Shown one piece after another: positions 15,544 through 24,590 of a stretch of 64,000 nt of DNA. Source of the DNA: Martelella sp. HB161492 (lineage in GTDB: Bacteria > Pseudomonadota > Alphaproteobacteria > Rhizobiales > Rhizobiaceae); NCBI RefSeq assembly GCF_013184775.1, contig NZ_JAATVV010000003.1, positions 186,001 through 250,000 of the forward strand. The letters are read 5' to 3'. Position numbers and translations under genes: made by a program. A model generated the notes under the pieces. It ran no database searches, was not told the origin of the DNA, and saw only the letters and a list, made by a program, of their open reading frames with translations. How positions within the stretch are numbered: the first letter of the stretch is position 1; each line of letters starts with the position of its first letter.

Positions 15544-17787
15544 TCAGTTCAAAGTGAAAGTGACGGTCTGGTCGTCGAAGAGACGGCAGCGGACAGAAAG
15601 TGTGAGCGTGCCAGCTTCGTCGCCAGCCTCAACATAAAGCCCGGCTGTACCGCCCTTGAAGGCGATGAGATCGGGGCCGACGATCCGTCCCGGTCCTTCG
15701 AGACTGACAGCGGCCGGGTCGTCGAAAAAGGGGAGGATATTGCCGCACTGGTCAAGGGCGCGCAGGATCACCCGGACACAATCTTTCTCGCCAGCCTTGA
15801 GCGCTGTTGCATCGGCGGCAATTTCCAGCCGGGTGGGGAGGGGATCTGCCGCCATATGCATGGTCTTGGCTGCCTTGCCGTCGACAAAGCCGGTGATCGT
15901 GCCGTCCCGCCAGACCCGGCCCCATTCACCGAATTCCGCTGGCGTGACCGAGCGAAGGTCAACGACGACGGGTGGATGCGGCAGATGCGGATAGGTGGTC
16001 CGGTCGGGTTCAATCCGCTTCGGCGCGCCGTCGCCGAAGGCCAGTTCGACATAATCGCAATTGGTGAGAATGATCAGCGGCAGGATGCCGCCGATATTGC
16101 GTTCGCCGCGAGCCCAGAAGGTCACCGGCTTCAGCACCACCGCGTCCTCAGGCCGGCCCTGAGAGGCATAGGCGAAGGCGGCAAATTTCGGCTCGCGATA
16201 CATGTCCAGAACACCGTGATAGCAGATCCGGTCGCCGGAGCCGAAATCCATATGGGTGTTGTAGTCGAACATGCACCAGCCGGTCGAACCGGCGATCTTT
16301 GCATCGCCTGCCACCGCATTCAGCATTTGCAGGTGCCGGGTCACATGTTCGGCCTGGCGCTGTTCCTGGTCGAAGCGCTTGGTGGGATACATATGGCCAC
16401 AATATTCGGTGATCATATAGGGCACCTGCTGGCGCAGGCCGGTCACCTGTTGCTGGTCGCGGGTGAAGACGCGACCCTGATTGCGCCCCGGCAACTCCTC
16501 GTCTCCGAGGATGAAGTCATTCATCGTATAGACGTCTTCAAGCATCTCGCTGTTTTCGATGCAGCGCACGCCGCCGGTTGGCCGGGTACTGTCCAGTGCA
16601 TGCGCCAGCCGGTTGGTTTCGCTATAGAAGCCGTGGTCATCGCCGGATTCATTGATCCTCACCCCCCAGATGAAAATTGCGGGATGGTTCCAGTCGCGCT
16701 CGATCATGCGGCGCACATTGGCAATGGATTCCTGCTTCCAGCCTTCGCCGCCGATATGCTGCCAGCCGGGTATTTCCTCAAACACCAGCAGGCCGATCTC
16801 GTCGCAGCGATCGAGAAAATAGCGCGACTGCGGATAATGCGAGGTGCGCACCACATTGCAGGCAAGCTCATATTTCAGGATCTCGGCATCCTTTTCCTGC
16901 CCGCGCCGGCCCATGGCATAGCCGAGATGCGGCCAGCACTGATGCCGGTTGAGGCCGCGCAGCTTGATGATGCGGCCATTGAGGCTGAAGCCATCTGTCG
17001 TCAGCGCCACGCTGCGGAAACCGAAGCGCTGGCTGATCTCGTCCGTCTCGCCATCGGCATCAAGCGTGACCGTGAGGCTGTAAAGGGCCGGATCATCGAT
17101 GTCCCAGAGGCGGATATCGTCGAGATCCGTCATCTCGATCAGCGCACGGTCGCCCGTCACGGACAGATTGGTGATTGCGATGCGTGTGCCAGCGGCATCG
17201 CACAGGCAGGCGCGCAGCCTGGCATTGGCACAGCCGGCAATGCCGTCGAGGAAGGCTACAGCAGTGAGGCTCTTGTGCGCGGCGAGCACATCGGGCGTTT
17301 CGATCTTGATGTTGCGGATGACGGCTTTGCCCGTCACCTTCAGCCAGACATCACGATAGATGCCGGCATAGGTCAGATAGTCGATCATATCGCCAAAGGG
17401 CGGGATTTCCGGGTTTTCCGAACCATCGATTTTCACCGTCAGCAGGTTGTCACCGGCTTTGAGATGCGGTGTCAGGTCCACCTCGAAAGGCGTGTAGCCA
17501 TCGCGGTGCGCGGCGATCGGCACGCCGTTGAGATAGACCACGCTGTCGGCCATGGCCGCATCGAAGACAAGCGAGACGATCCGGCCTGCAAAGGCTGGAT
17601 CAAACGGGATGACCTTCTGATAGGTGAAGGCGCGCTGATAGCAGGTCTCGTCGAAATAGTTGAACGGCAGTTCCACGGCCGTATGCGGCAGCCTGACCGC
17701 CAGACCTGGCTGCAGCGCGTCGGGCCATGTGCTGTCGAAGCCTTCCGTGAAAACCCAGCCGTCATTGAATTGGGTGATGTGACGCAT
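15544..17787 (-). CDS. Glycoside hydrolase family 2 protein (beta-galactosidase/beta-glucuronidase-like)
   Basis: The 747-residue enzyme has the GH2 domain order: a jelly-roll sugar-binding domain (about 1-155, with GIYRDVWL), an immunoglobulin-like domain (about 155-262) and a TIM-barrel catalytic domain from RGLNRHQ (277) on. The general acid/base is Glu380 (RINESG) and the nucleophile Glu461 (YMITEYCGH). It has no signal peptide, so it should cleave an imported glycoside in the cytoplasm. The C-terminal 150 residues form a further beta-rich domain. The sugar released is uncertain: galactoside, glucuronide or mannoside are all GH2 substrates. It lies 10 bp behind the permease gene within the ABC operon. 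Confidence 0.9.
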   Translation of the reverse strand: MRHITQFNDGWVFTEGFDSTWPDALQPGLAVRLPHTAVELPFNYFDETCYQRAFTYQKVIPFDPAFAGRIVSLVFDAAMADSVVYLNGVPIAAHRDGYTPFEVDLTPHLKAGDNLLTVKIDGSENPEIPPFGDMIDYLTYAGIYRDVWLKVTGKAVIRNIKIETPDVLAAHKSLTAVAFLDGIAGCANARLRACLCDAAGTRIAITNLSVTGDRALIEMTDLDDIRLWDIDDPALYSLTVTLDADGETDEISQRFGFRSVALTTDGFSLNGRIIKLRGLNRHQCWPHLGYAMGRRGQEKDAEILKYELACNVVRTSHYPQSRYFLDRCDEIGLLVFEEIPGWQHIGGEGWKQESIANVRRMIERDWNHPAIFIWGVRINESGDDHGFYSETNRLAHALDSTRPTGGVRCIENSEMLEDVYTMNDFILGDEELPGRNQGRVFTRDQQQVTGLRQQVPYMITEYCGHMYPTKRFDQEQRQAEHVTRHLQMLNAVAGDAKIAGSTGWCMFDYNTHMDFGSGDRICYHGVLDMYREPKFAAFAYASQGRPEDAVVLKPVTFWARGERNIGGILPLIILTNCDYVELAFGDGAPKRIEPDRTTYPHLPHPPVVVDLRSVTPAEFGEWGRVWRDGTITGFVDGKAAKTMHMAADPLPTRLEIAADATALKAGEKDCVRVILRALDQCGNILPFFDDPAAVSLEGPGRIVGPDLIAFKGGTAGLYVEAGDEAGTLTLSVRCRLFDDQTVTFTLN

Positions 17788-17797
17788 GGTGTTGTTC

Positions 17798-18622
17798 CTA
17801 TTTCACCGAGCCGAGCATGCCCTGGACGAACTGTCGCTGCATGACGAAGAAGATGATGAGGGTGGGCAGTGTTGCGAGGATCGTGCCGATCATCACCGTG
17901 CCGAAATCCGGGTAATAGGCGGAGGCGAGCGATGAAACGACGAGGGTGATCGTCTTGGTCTCGTTCGACTGCAGGATGATCAGCGGCCAGAGGTAATTGT
18001 TCCAGTTGAGCATGAAGACGATGACGAAGGCCGCGGCATAGGTGGATCGCATCACCGGGAAATAGATGTAGAGGAAGATCTGCCATTCCTTCAGCCCGTC
18101 GACCTTGGCGGCGTCGCGCAGCTCACTCGGAAAGGCCTTGGTCGCCTGCCGGAAATAGAAGATGACGAAGGCCCAGGCGATTGTCGGCAGGATGATGGCG
18201 ATATGGGTGTCGATCAGATGAACCTTGGCCATCAGCATGAACAGCGGAATCATGATCGCAGCAAAGGGCACCATCAGGGTCAAAAGCACGATCGTGTAGA
18301 TCCGGTCTCTGAGCTTTGACTTGAAGATTTCGAAGCCATAGCCGGCCAGTGACGAAATCAGCAGGGTCAGAAATGTGCCGGCTATGGCGATCTTGACCGA
18401 GTTCCACATCACCAGCGGCACATCGACCTGGGTGAAGAAGGTGGCGATATTGGAGAATAGCGCCGTCCCCACTGTTGCCTTGCCGGTGACGATGTCGGCG
18501 GTCGTGTTGGTCGCCGAAATCACCATCCACAGGAAGGGGAAGACGGAAATGAAAGCGGCCAGCGCCAGAAGGGCATATTTGAGAAAGCTGGCGGCTGAAC
18601 GGGAAGCGTGTCGCGGCATCAT
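17798..18622 (-). CDS. Sugar ABC transporter permease (MalG/LacG-like)
   Basis: The 274-residue CUT1 permease has six predicted membrane segments and the EAA loop LRDAAKVDGLKEWQIFLYIY (about residues 185-204), which matches EAAxxDGAxxxxxFxxIxxP. The start overlaps the stop of the other permease by 4 bp. It forms the channel together with the upstream permease. Confidence 0.92.
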   Translation of the reverse strand: MMPRHASRSAASFLKYALLALAAFISVFPFLWMVISATNTTADIVTGKATVGTALFSNIATFFTQVDVPLVMWNSVKIAIAGTFLTLLISSLAGYGFEIFKSKLRDRIYTIVLLTLMVPFAAIMIPLFMLMAKVHLIDTHIAIILPTIAWAFVIFYFRQATKAFPSELRDAAKVDGLKEWQIFLYIYFPVMRSTYAAAFVIVFMLNWNNYLWPLIILQSNETKTITLVVSSLASAYYPDFGTVMIGTILATLPTLIIFFVMQRQFVQGMLGSVK

Positions 18623-19515
18623 TTGCGTTCCCTCGCGGCATAGAATTGCAGGAAGGAGAGGAGGGCGACAATCACCACGATGACGTAGGAGACGGTCGCG
18701 GCATAGCCGAAATTCGGCATGAAACGGAAGGTCAGATTGTAGATATAGAGCGACAGCGTCAGCGTCGCATTGGCCGGTCCGCCGGTGCCTCCGGTCAGGT
18801 TATAGACTTCGTCGAACAGCTGCAGCGTGCCAATGGTGGATGTGATCGTGGTAAACAGGATCACCGGTTTCAGCATCGGGATTGTCAGATGCAGGAAGCG
18901 CCGCCAGGCCGGCACGCCATCAATCCGCGCGGCTTCATAGATCGACTTGTCGATATTCTGCAGCGCTGCGAGATAGAAGATCATGTTATAGCCGGTCCAG
19001 CGCCAGGTGATGGCGAGAATAATCAGCGTTTTCGCCCAGAACGGATCGGTGAACCATGAGATCGGTGTATCGATGATTCCGAGCGTGGCCAGCGTGCTGT
19101 TGATGATGCCATCCAGAGCAAACATGCTCTTGAACAGGATCGAATAGGCCACCAGCGAGGAAACGCAGGGCAGGAAGATCGCCGTGCGGAACAGGCCGCG
19201 AAATTTGAGGTTAGGGCTGTTCAGCGCATTCGCAAGGATCAGCGCCAGCATGATCATGATCGGCACCTGAATGATCAGGAATGTCAGCGTATTGGTCAGC
19301 GCCTGAAGAAAGACCGGATCGTTGACGAGACGCTGGATATTGCCGATGCCGACGAATTTCATCATCATGCCGCGGCCCGAATAGAACGACAGCACCAGCG
19401 ACCTCAGGATCGGGTAGATCATGAAGGTGCCGATCAGCAGCAGCGACGGCGCAACGAACAGCCAGCCGTTGACGTTGTAAAACCGTTTCAGATTACCGGG
19501 TCTTGCATTAGCCAT
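18619..19515 (-). CDS. Sugar ABC transporter permease (MalF/LacF-like)
   Basis: This 298-residue permease has a first membrane segment at about residues 15-37, a GRGMMMKFVGIGNIQRLV periplasmic loop typical of LacF-type permeases and the EAA loop YEAARIDGVPAWRRFLHLTI. The ATG at 19515 is preferred to the upstream in-frame ATG at 19554 because family members start close to this point; CGGGA lies upstream. Confidence 0.92.
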   Translation of the reverse strand: MANARPGNLKRFYNVNGWLFVAPSLLLIGTFMIYPILRSLVLSFYSGRGMMMKFVGIGNIQRLVNDPVFLQALTNTLTFLIIQVPIMIMLALILANALNSPNLKFRGLFRTAIFLPCVSSLVAYSILFKSMFALDGIINSTLATLGIIDTPISWFTDPFWAKTLIILAITWRWTGYNMIFYLAALQNIDKSIYEAARIDGVPAWRRFLHLTIPMLKPVILFTTITSTIGTLQLFDEVYNLTGGTGGPANATLTLSLYIYNLTFRFMPNFGYAATVSYVIVVIVALLSFLQFYAARERK

Positions 19516-19579
19516 GGTCGAATCCCGCCGCCATGGGGCGCTTCTGCGCCGCATGCGGTCATTAAAGTGCAGATCGGGA

Positions 19580-19599
19580 GCGGGCGGTCGAGCCCGCCC
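19580..19599 (-). terminator. GC-rich hairpin between sugar SBP and permease genes
   Basis: GCGGGC (19580-19585) pairs with GCCCGC (19592-19597), and an alternative GGGCGG/CCGCCC pairing overlaps it. The site lies 15 bp after the solute-binding gene stop on the minus strand. It resembles the hairpins after the other two solute-binding genes in this window. Confidence 0.5.
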
Positions 19600-19614
19600 C
19601 CCTGTCGGGAAACC

Positions 19615-20886
19615 TTACTGGATCTGGTATTGAGCCTGCTGCTGGATGGCGCCCAGTACATCATCGATCGGCTTGCCGTCCACCAGCGACTGCAGGTTGG
19701 CTGTGACCGCCGTATCGAGTTCGTTGGTGAAGATGCCGTAATTGACCGGCGGGATGTCGTTCAGCCACTGCGAGAACATCTGCCAGACATCCTCCCCGCC
19801 GAAGAAGGGGTCGGAGGCCTTGTAAGCCTCGCCGTCACGGGCGGCGAGCAATGATCCGACAGCGCCGCGCTCGGTCAGGATCTTCTGGTAGAAATCGACA
19901 TCCTTGCCGTAGATCTCGTTGAGGAAATTGATCGCCTCGTCCTTTTCCTTGGAGGAGGACAGCACATACCAGCTGGAGCCGCCGAGATTGGAGGCGTGGG
20001 TGGCGCCATCGACACCGGCGAGCGAGGGAATGGGGGCGACGCGCCATTTGTCGGCCTGATCCGTCTGCGCCTTGATCGTTCCGGTGATCCAGACACCGGT
20101 GATCACCGATGCGGTATTGCCGGAGGTGAAGGCGTTCACATAATTGGACCAGCCTGTGGCCGGATAGAGGATCCCGGCATTGGCCATCTTGGCCTGGGTC
20201 TCAAGGGCTGCCTTCAGCGCGGCGTTGTCCTTGATGTTCAGGTCGCCATTGTCGTCGAAATACCACTGGCCGGCGGACTGCATCATGATGCGGGTCATGC
20301 CGCCATCATTGAGGTCGATCGAGGTCATCTTGTGGCCGGTCTTGGCCTCGACTTCCTTGCCGATCTCGATGAAGCGGTCCCAGGTGATGTTCTGCATGTC
20401 TTCCGGCTTGAAACCGGCTTCAGCCAGATAGTCGCTGCGATAATACATGCCCGTCACGCCCGAATCGAACGGCATGCCGTAGACCTTGTCGTCCAGCGTC
20501 ATCAGCTCAACCTTGTAGGGAGCGAAGCCGCTGTAATCGACGACATCATTCATCGGCGCGAAGGCGCCGGGGAAGGACTGGAGATATTTCTGAGCGCCGT
20601 AATCCTCGATCAGCACGATATCGGGCAGTGCCTGGGTGGTGCCGGAGGCGAGGGCGGTCTGCAGCTTCTGTTCGACATCAGCCTTGGCAAAGTCGACAAC
20701 GTTGAACGTCGTGTCCGGGTGCTTGGCGGTGTAGAGCGCGCCAGCTTCCTTCATGATCGCGACGTTGAAATTCGGGTCCCAGCACCAGACGGTGATTTCA
20801 CCGGCAAAGGCTGCGGTTGCACCAAGGGTGCAGGCGCCGGCAAGGGCGACGGCTGAGACATGCTTCAGCACGGAATGCGTGTCCAT
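19615..20886 (-). CDS. Sugar ABC transporter solute-binding protein (SBP family 1)
   Basis: The 423-residue periplasmic binding protein has a signal peptide (about 1-27, cleavage near AAFA-GEI) followed by ITVWCWDPNFN, as in family-1 sugar binders. The segments FNVVDFAKADVEQKLQTALASG and PDIVLIEDY fit the first lobe and GGSSWYVLSSSKEKDEAINFL the second. GGGAGG precedes the ATG at 20886, so the in-frame ATG at 20916 is not used. It is the first structural gene after the LacI regulator and feeds the CUT1 permease pair. Confidence 0.93.
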   Translation of the reverse strand: MDTHSVLKHVSAVALAGACTLGATAAFAGEITVWCWDPNFNVAIMKEAGALYTAKHPDTTFNVVDFAKADVEQKLQTALASGTTQALPDIVLIEDYGAQKYLQSFPGAFAPMNDVVDYSGFAPYKVELMTLDDKVYGMPFDSGVTGMYYRSDYLAEAGFKPEDMQNITWDRFIEIGKEVEAKTGHKMTSIDLNDGGMTRIMMQSAGQWYFDDNGDLNIKDNAALKAALETQAKMANAGILYPATGWSNYVNAFTSGNTASVITGVWITGTIKAQTDQADKWRVAPIPSLAGVDGATHASNLGGSSWYVLSSSKEKDEAINFLNEIYGKDVDFYQKILTERGAVGSLLAARDGEAYKASDPFFGGEDVWQMFSQWLNDIPPVNYGIFTNELDTAVTANLQSLVDGKPIDDVLGAIQQQAQYQIQ

Positions 20887-20982
20887 TGAATTCCTCCCAA
20901 TAGAACAGTCGGTCAAGCGCGGCTCTCTCCCTGCCGCAGGTCAAACTAAATCTAGTTTCTTGTTGTTCGCAAGGAAAACTTT

Positions 20983-20994
20983 AGTAAAATTTTT
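20983..20994. promoter_or_regulatory. Candidate LacI operator copy 1 (AGTAAAATTTTT)
   Basis: The 12 bases AGTAAAATTTTT lie about 97 bp upstream of the sugar SBP start and abut the lacI stop. The same 12-mer recurs upstream of lacI (22128-22139), and both follow an AAAC-like tetramer. It is AT-rich in a GC-rich genome, which makes chance recurrence in just these two places unlikely. Confidence 0.5.
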
Positions 20995-22074
20995 TCAAAC
21001 AGCGTTTTTACGTGCTGGCTGTGGATGAAGGCTGCTCTGCCGCCAGATCATTTCGGTCGGGATCGTCACCCGCTTCACATAGTGGCGGCCATTGATCCGT
21101 TCGGCCAGGAGGTCGACGGCCGTCTCGCCGATTGCCTCGCCGAAAATCTTCATCGTCGTCAGGGACGGATTGATGAATTGCGCGACGGGAATGTCGTTGA
21201 AGGAGGCAACAGCGATATCGCGGGGAATGGAAAGGCCTGCTTCCATGATCGCCCGGCAGGTGCCAATGGCGATATTGTCGTTGGCCGTGACGATGACATC
21301 CGGCCGGGCCGCTGCAGTCAGGAGGGCGCGCGCCTGCTCGTAGCCGACCTCGAGCCGTAGATTCTGGCCGTTGTTGCAATCATCGTTGAGGGCGATGAGG
21401 GACGGGTCGAATGTGCCGTTTTCGCGCTGCCAGTCGACATAGGCGCGACAGCGGGCTTCGCTATAGGGGTCGGTCGGGCCATTGATGCGGTCATGGGCGC
21501 CGATAAAGGCGATGCGGTGGTATCCGGCATCGCGCAGACCATTCAGCATGGTGCGGGTTGCAACCGCAAGATCACTGTAGACACAGTCGAAATCCTGCGA
21601 TTTCGGATCAAAGTCGGCAAAGACGAGATGGTCGGCATGCGCGGCCAGGAAGGCAATCTCCTCCGGCCTGTGCTTGCCAATCGCGATCACGCCGGAAGCG
21701 TTTTGCAATTGTGCGGCTTCGCTGCGAAGTTCGGAATGAAAGATTTTGACGATGTCGGTGGCATAGGCCCGGCAGCGGCGTTCGATACCCAGCCGCACGC
21801 CGATATAATAGGGGTCAATCAGTTCTTCATCGGCTTCGAGAAAATGCACCGTCGCCAGCCGGGCGACCGGCTGCTGGCGATCGCGCAGCTGCAGCGGGCC
21901 CGATTTCGGCCGGTTGCGATTGCGCGGCGTGGCGTAGTTCAGCGCCTCGGCCGTCTCGATAATCGCCTTGCGCTTCGGCTCGGAGATCGAAAGCGTGGCA
22001 TCATAGTTCAGAACCCGCGAAACGGTTCCGGCTGAAACGCCGACCGCCTTGGCGATTTCCCTGATTGTGACCAT
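20995..22074 (-). CDS. LacI family transcriptional regulator
   Basis: The 359-residue regulator has an N-terminal LacI helix-turn-helix (IREIAKAVGVSAGTVSRVLN, residues 4-23), a hinge helix region near 50-65 and a periplasmic-binding-protein-like sensor domain. The insert RNRNRPKSGPLQLRDRQQPV between DNA-binding and sensor parts is longer than in LacI itself. It is the first gene of the minus-strand sugar cluster, 108 bp before the solute-binding gene. It probably represses the importer/glycosidase genes until a sugar binds (inference). Confidence 0.93.
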   Translation of the reverse strand: MVTIREIAKAVGVSAGTVSRVLNYDATLSISEPKRKAIIETAEALNYATPRNRNRPKSGPLQLRDRQQPVARLATVHFLEADEELIDPYYIGVRLGIERRCRAYATDIVKIFHSELRSEAAQLQNASGVIAIGKHRPEEIAFLAAHADHLVFADFDPKSQDFDCVYSDLAVATRTMLNGLRDAGYHRIAFIGAHDRINGPTDPYSEARCRAYVDWQRENGTFDPSLIALNDDCNNGQNLRLEVGYEQARALLTAAARPDVIVTANDNIAIGTCRAIMEAGLSIPRDIAVASFNDIPVAQFINPSLTTMKIFGEAIGETAVDLLAERINGRHYVKRVTIPTEMIWRQSSLHPQPARKNAV

Positions 22075-22127
22075 CCCTGCGTCCCCCGACGACTGTTTTC
22101 TCTCTCTATAGAAGATCGGAAACGTTA

Positions 22128-22139
22128 AGTAAAATTTTT
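22128..22139. promoter_or_regulatory. Candidate LacI operator copy 2 (AGTAAAATTTTT)
   Basis: This second copy of the 12-mer is 54 bp upstream of the lacI start, preceded by GGAAACGTTA (22119-22127 region), which contains the central CG typical of LacI-family operators. TTTACT follows 5 bases later (22145-22150), giving an AGTAAA/TTTACT inverted repeat across 23 bp. Autoregulation of lacI is the simplest reading. Confidence 0.5.
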
Positions 22140-22278
22140 CTATGTTTACTAGTCTAAAGGCCTATCTGTATCCGGTGTCCTGCGCTGGCATGGCCGTGCC
22201 GCTGCATTTCCAGCTTGTCTGAAATGTCACATTTCGAAATAATGTCGCGAATATCTGTGATGCTATCAAGGATGGTTC

Positions 22279-23157
22279 ATGCCTTTTGCTTTCGAGCGTC
22301 AATCTGATCTGCCGGATGCGGTCACGGCCTGCCTCGATATGGCAATTCCGCGCGCGACGGCCTTCATCGTCACGCTTTACGGCGATGTTGCAGTTCCGCG
22401 CGGCGGGCGTCTGTGGATGGGCACATTGATTGAGACCTGCGCTGATCATGGCATTTCCGAAAGCCTGGTACGCACCGCCGTATCGCGGCTTGTTGAAAGC
22501 GGCCGGCTGGAAGGGGAGCGCCAGGGGCGTAAAAGCTATTACCGGCTTGCGGCTGCGGCGCAGCAGGAATTCTTGCATGCCGCTGCCATTCTTTACGATC
22601 CGGCACCTGCGCCGGATGGTTTTCTGGTGGTGCTCGGCTTTGGCGACGCGCCCCTTCCGGATGGCTGGGTGGGGATTGGTGCTGATGTGGCGCTGGCACC
22701 GAACCGCTCGGATATTCAGCGCCCGCACGGGGCAATTCTGGCGGCCGAAGCGCTTGCCGGCGGTGAGGCGCTGGTTGCCGCCGCCCGACGATACTGGCCG
22801 CTGGACGAGGTGAGCGAGCGTTACACGATTTTCGTTGATCGCTTTGCGCCCGTCGCCGCAGCGCTGGCGGATGGCTTTCGTCCGGCAGGACCGGTGGCGC
22901 TGGCGCTCAGGCTGCGGCTCGTTCATCTCTATCGTTTTGCCGCGCTGCTCGACCCGCGTCTTCCGGCCAATGCGGTGCCGCCCGATTTTTGCGGCGGCGC
23001 GGCGCGCCGGCTGTTTGTCCGGCTCTATCTCGCATTGTCGCCAGCCGCCGATGGCCATGTTGGCGCGCATTTCATGGATGATGCCGGTGCCGTGCCGGCA
23101 GAAACTGCAGCCACACTCAGACGGCTTTCACTGCTGAAACGCGAGAGCCTGCGCTGA
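22279..23157 (+). CDS. paaX: PaaX family transcriptional repressor of phenylacetate degradation
   Basis: This 292-residue protein has an N-terminal winged helix (about 30-95; GISESLVRTAVSRLVESGRL matches PaaX) and the PaaX-specific middle and C-terminal domains. PaaX proteins repress paa operons and are released by phenylacetyl-CoA. The ATG has AAGGA upstream. It lies 211 bp before paaJ on the same strand. The cluster also encodes a TetR-type regulator, so control is probably dual. Confidence 0.92.
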   Translation: MPFAFERQSDLPDAVTACLDMAIPRATAFIVTLYGDVAVPRGGRLWMGTLIETCADHGISESLVRTAVSRLVESGRLEGERQGRKSYYRLAAAAQQEFLHAAAILYDPAPAPDGFLVVLGFGDAPLPDGWVGIGADVALAPNRSDIQRPHGAILAAEALAGGEALVAAARRYWPLDEVSERYTIFVDRFAPVAAALADGFRPAGPVALALRLRLVHLYRFAALLDPRLPANAVPPDFCGGAARRLFVRLYLALSPAADGHVGAHFMDDAGAVPAETAATLRRLSLLKRESLR

Positions 23158-23161
23158 GCGC

Positions 23162-23176
23162 GGAAACTGCGTTTCC
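23162..23176 (+). terminator. Short hairpin after paaX
   Basis: GGAAAC (23162-23167) pairs with GTTTCC (23171-23176) around a 3-base loop, 4 bp after the paaX stop, followed by an AT-rich but not T-only stretch. It is a weak candidate for separating paaX from the paaJ operon. Confidence 0.35.
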
Positions 23177-23240
23177 ATTAAATATCACGCAAAAATCAAT
23201 TTTATCTCTTTCGGTGTGATGCTTTTTGTTTTATATAAGT

Positions 23241-23255
23241 GACCGACCGGTCGGT
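23241..23255. promoter_or_regulatory. PaaR-type operator in front of the paaJ operon
   Basis: GACCGACCGGTCGGT contains a perfect 14-base palindrome (23242-23255). It begins 3 bases after TATATAAG (23233-23240), a good -10-like element, so a bound repressor would block transcription start. Two related sites lie before paaR and in the paaG/paaN divergent region; the latter matches 14 of 15 bases on the opposite strand. TetR-type PaaR proteins bind GACC...GGTC-like palindromes; assignment to the TetR gene of this cluster is inference. Confidence 0.7.
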
Positions 23256-23271
23256 GAATGAGGAGATTCCC

Positions 23272-23313
23272 GACCGGTACTGCCCGGTCAATCTGACGAT
23301 TCCGGGCCGGAAT
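23272..23313 (+). promoter_or_regulatory. Two further palindromes in the paaJ leader
   Basis: GACCGG-N6-CCGGTC (23272-23289) and ATTCCGG-G-CCGGAAT (23299-23313) follow the operator within the presumed untranslated leader. They could be extra repressor half-sites (the first reuses the GACCGG core) or RNA hairpins. Confidence 0.4.
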
Positions 23314-23368
23314 TCAGAGGTTGAAGGCGGCTGGACGCGAGAAACCGGCTGCAGCGGAGGAGAAAGTC

Positions 23369-24574
23369 ATGACGCACGCATTCGTCTGCGATGCTGTTCG
23401 CACCCCTGTCGGCCGCTATGGCGGCGCGCTTTCGGGCGTGCGCGCGGACGATCTTGCAGCACTTCCGCTGGCAGCCCTTCAGGCCCGCAACGCGTCGGTC
23501 GACTGGGAAAGTGTTGACGATGTGATCCTTGGCTGTGCCAATCAGGCTGGCGAGGACAACCGCAATGTGGCGCGCATGGCGGTGCTTCTTTCCGGCCTGC
23601 CGGTCACTGTGCCGGGCACAACGGTCAATCGGCTGTGCGGTTCGGGCATGGATGCGATCGGCCTTGCCGCCCGCTCGATCCGCGCCGGTGATGCAGCATT
23701 GATGATTGCCGGCGGCGTGGAAAGCATGAGCCGCGCGCCCTTCGTGATGGGCAAGGCGGAGACCGCCTTTTCCCGCAAGGCAGAGATTTACGACACGACG
23801 ATCGGCTGGCGCTTCAAGAACCGCAAGCTTCATGAAGCCTTCGGAACCCATTCCATGCCGGAGACCGCCGATAATGTCGCCGCCGATTACGGCATTTCGC
23901 GTGAGGATCAGGATCGCTTCGCTGCGATGAGCCAGGCTCGCTGGCAGGCCGCCCATGCGGCTGGCGTCTTTGCTGAAGAAATCGTGCCGGTCTCCATTCC
24001 GCAGAAGAAGGGTGCGCCGGTTGTCGTTGATACTGACGAGCATCCGCGCCCGGGAACGGATATGGCCGCGCTCGCCCGGCTGAAGGGCGTCAACGGCCCG
24101 GAGCTGACGGTGACCGCGGGCAATGCCTCCGGTGTCAATGACGGTGCGGCGGGTCTGCTGATCGCGTCGGAAGAGGCGGCCGGCGCCAATGATCTGTCAC
24201 CGCGCGCCCGCATTGTCGCCATGGCGGCTGCCGGTGTGCCGCCGCGTATCATGGGCGTTGGGCCGGTACCGGCGACCCGCAAGGTCCTGTCGCTTGCGGG
24301 ACTGCGTCTTGCCGATATGGATGTGATCGAGCTGAATGAGGCCTTCGCCGCCCAGTCGCTGGCCGTGCTGCGCGAGCTGGGTCTTGAAGATGATGCACCA
24401 CATGTCAACGCCAATGGCGGGGCGATCGCCATCGGCCATCCGCTTGGCATGTCGGGCGCGCGGCTGGTGCTCACGGCCGTCAATCAACTGCACCGCAGCG
24501 GTGGCCGCTATGCGCTTTGCACCATGTGCATCGGCGTCGGGCAGGGCATCGCCATGATTTTGGAACGGATCTGA
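23369..24574 (+). CDS. paaJ: 3-oxoadipyl-CoA/3-oxo-5,6-dehydrosuberyl-CoA thiolase PaaJ
   Basis: The 401-residue thiolase carries out the CoA-dependent cleavages at the end of the phenylacetate pathway, giving acetyl-CoA and succinyl-CoA. The acylated Cys90 is in NRLCGSG. The C-terminal catalytic residues are in [17 protein letters not shown] (His) and [10 protein letters not shown] (Cys). The ATG at 23369 has GGAGGAG 6 bases upstream; the longer open frame contains the leader palindromes. It heads the plus-strand paaJABCDEZ run and is close to PcaF of the beta-ketoadipate route, but context decides for PaaJ. Confidence 0.92.
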   Translation: MTHAFVCDAVRTPVGRYGGALSGVRADDLAALPLAALQARNASVDWESVDDVILGCANQAGEDNRNVARMAVLLSGLPVTVPGTTVNRLCGSGMDAIGLAARSIRAGDAALMIAGGVESMSRAPFVMGKAETAFSRKAEIYDTTIGWRFKNRKLHEAFGTHSMPETADNVAADYGISREDQDRFAAMSQARWQAAHAAGVFAEEIVPVSIPQKKGAPVVVDTDEHPRPGTDMAALARLKGVNGPELTVTAGNASGVNDGAAGLLIASEEAAGANDLSPRARIVAMAAAGVPPRIMGVGPVPATRKVLSLAGLRLADMDVIELNEAFAAQSLAVLRELGLEDDAPHVNANGGAIAIGHPLGMSGARLVLTAVNQLHRSGGRYALCTMCIGVGQGIAMILERI

Positions 24575-24590
24575 AGGAAAGGGCCTAACC

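Noticed and set aside
19513-19530. tRNA T-arm-like sequence (GGTCGAATCCC)
   Set aside because: No acceptor stem, D-arm or anticodon arm can be folded around it; it is the leader of the permease gene.
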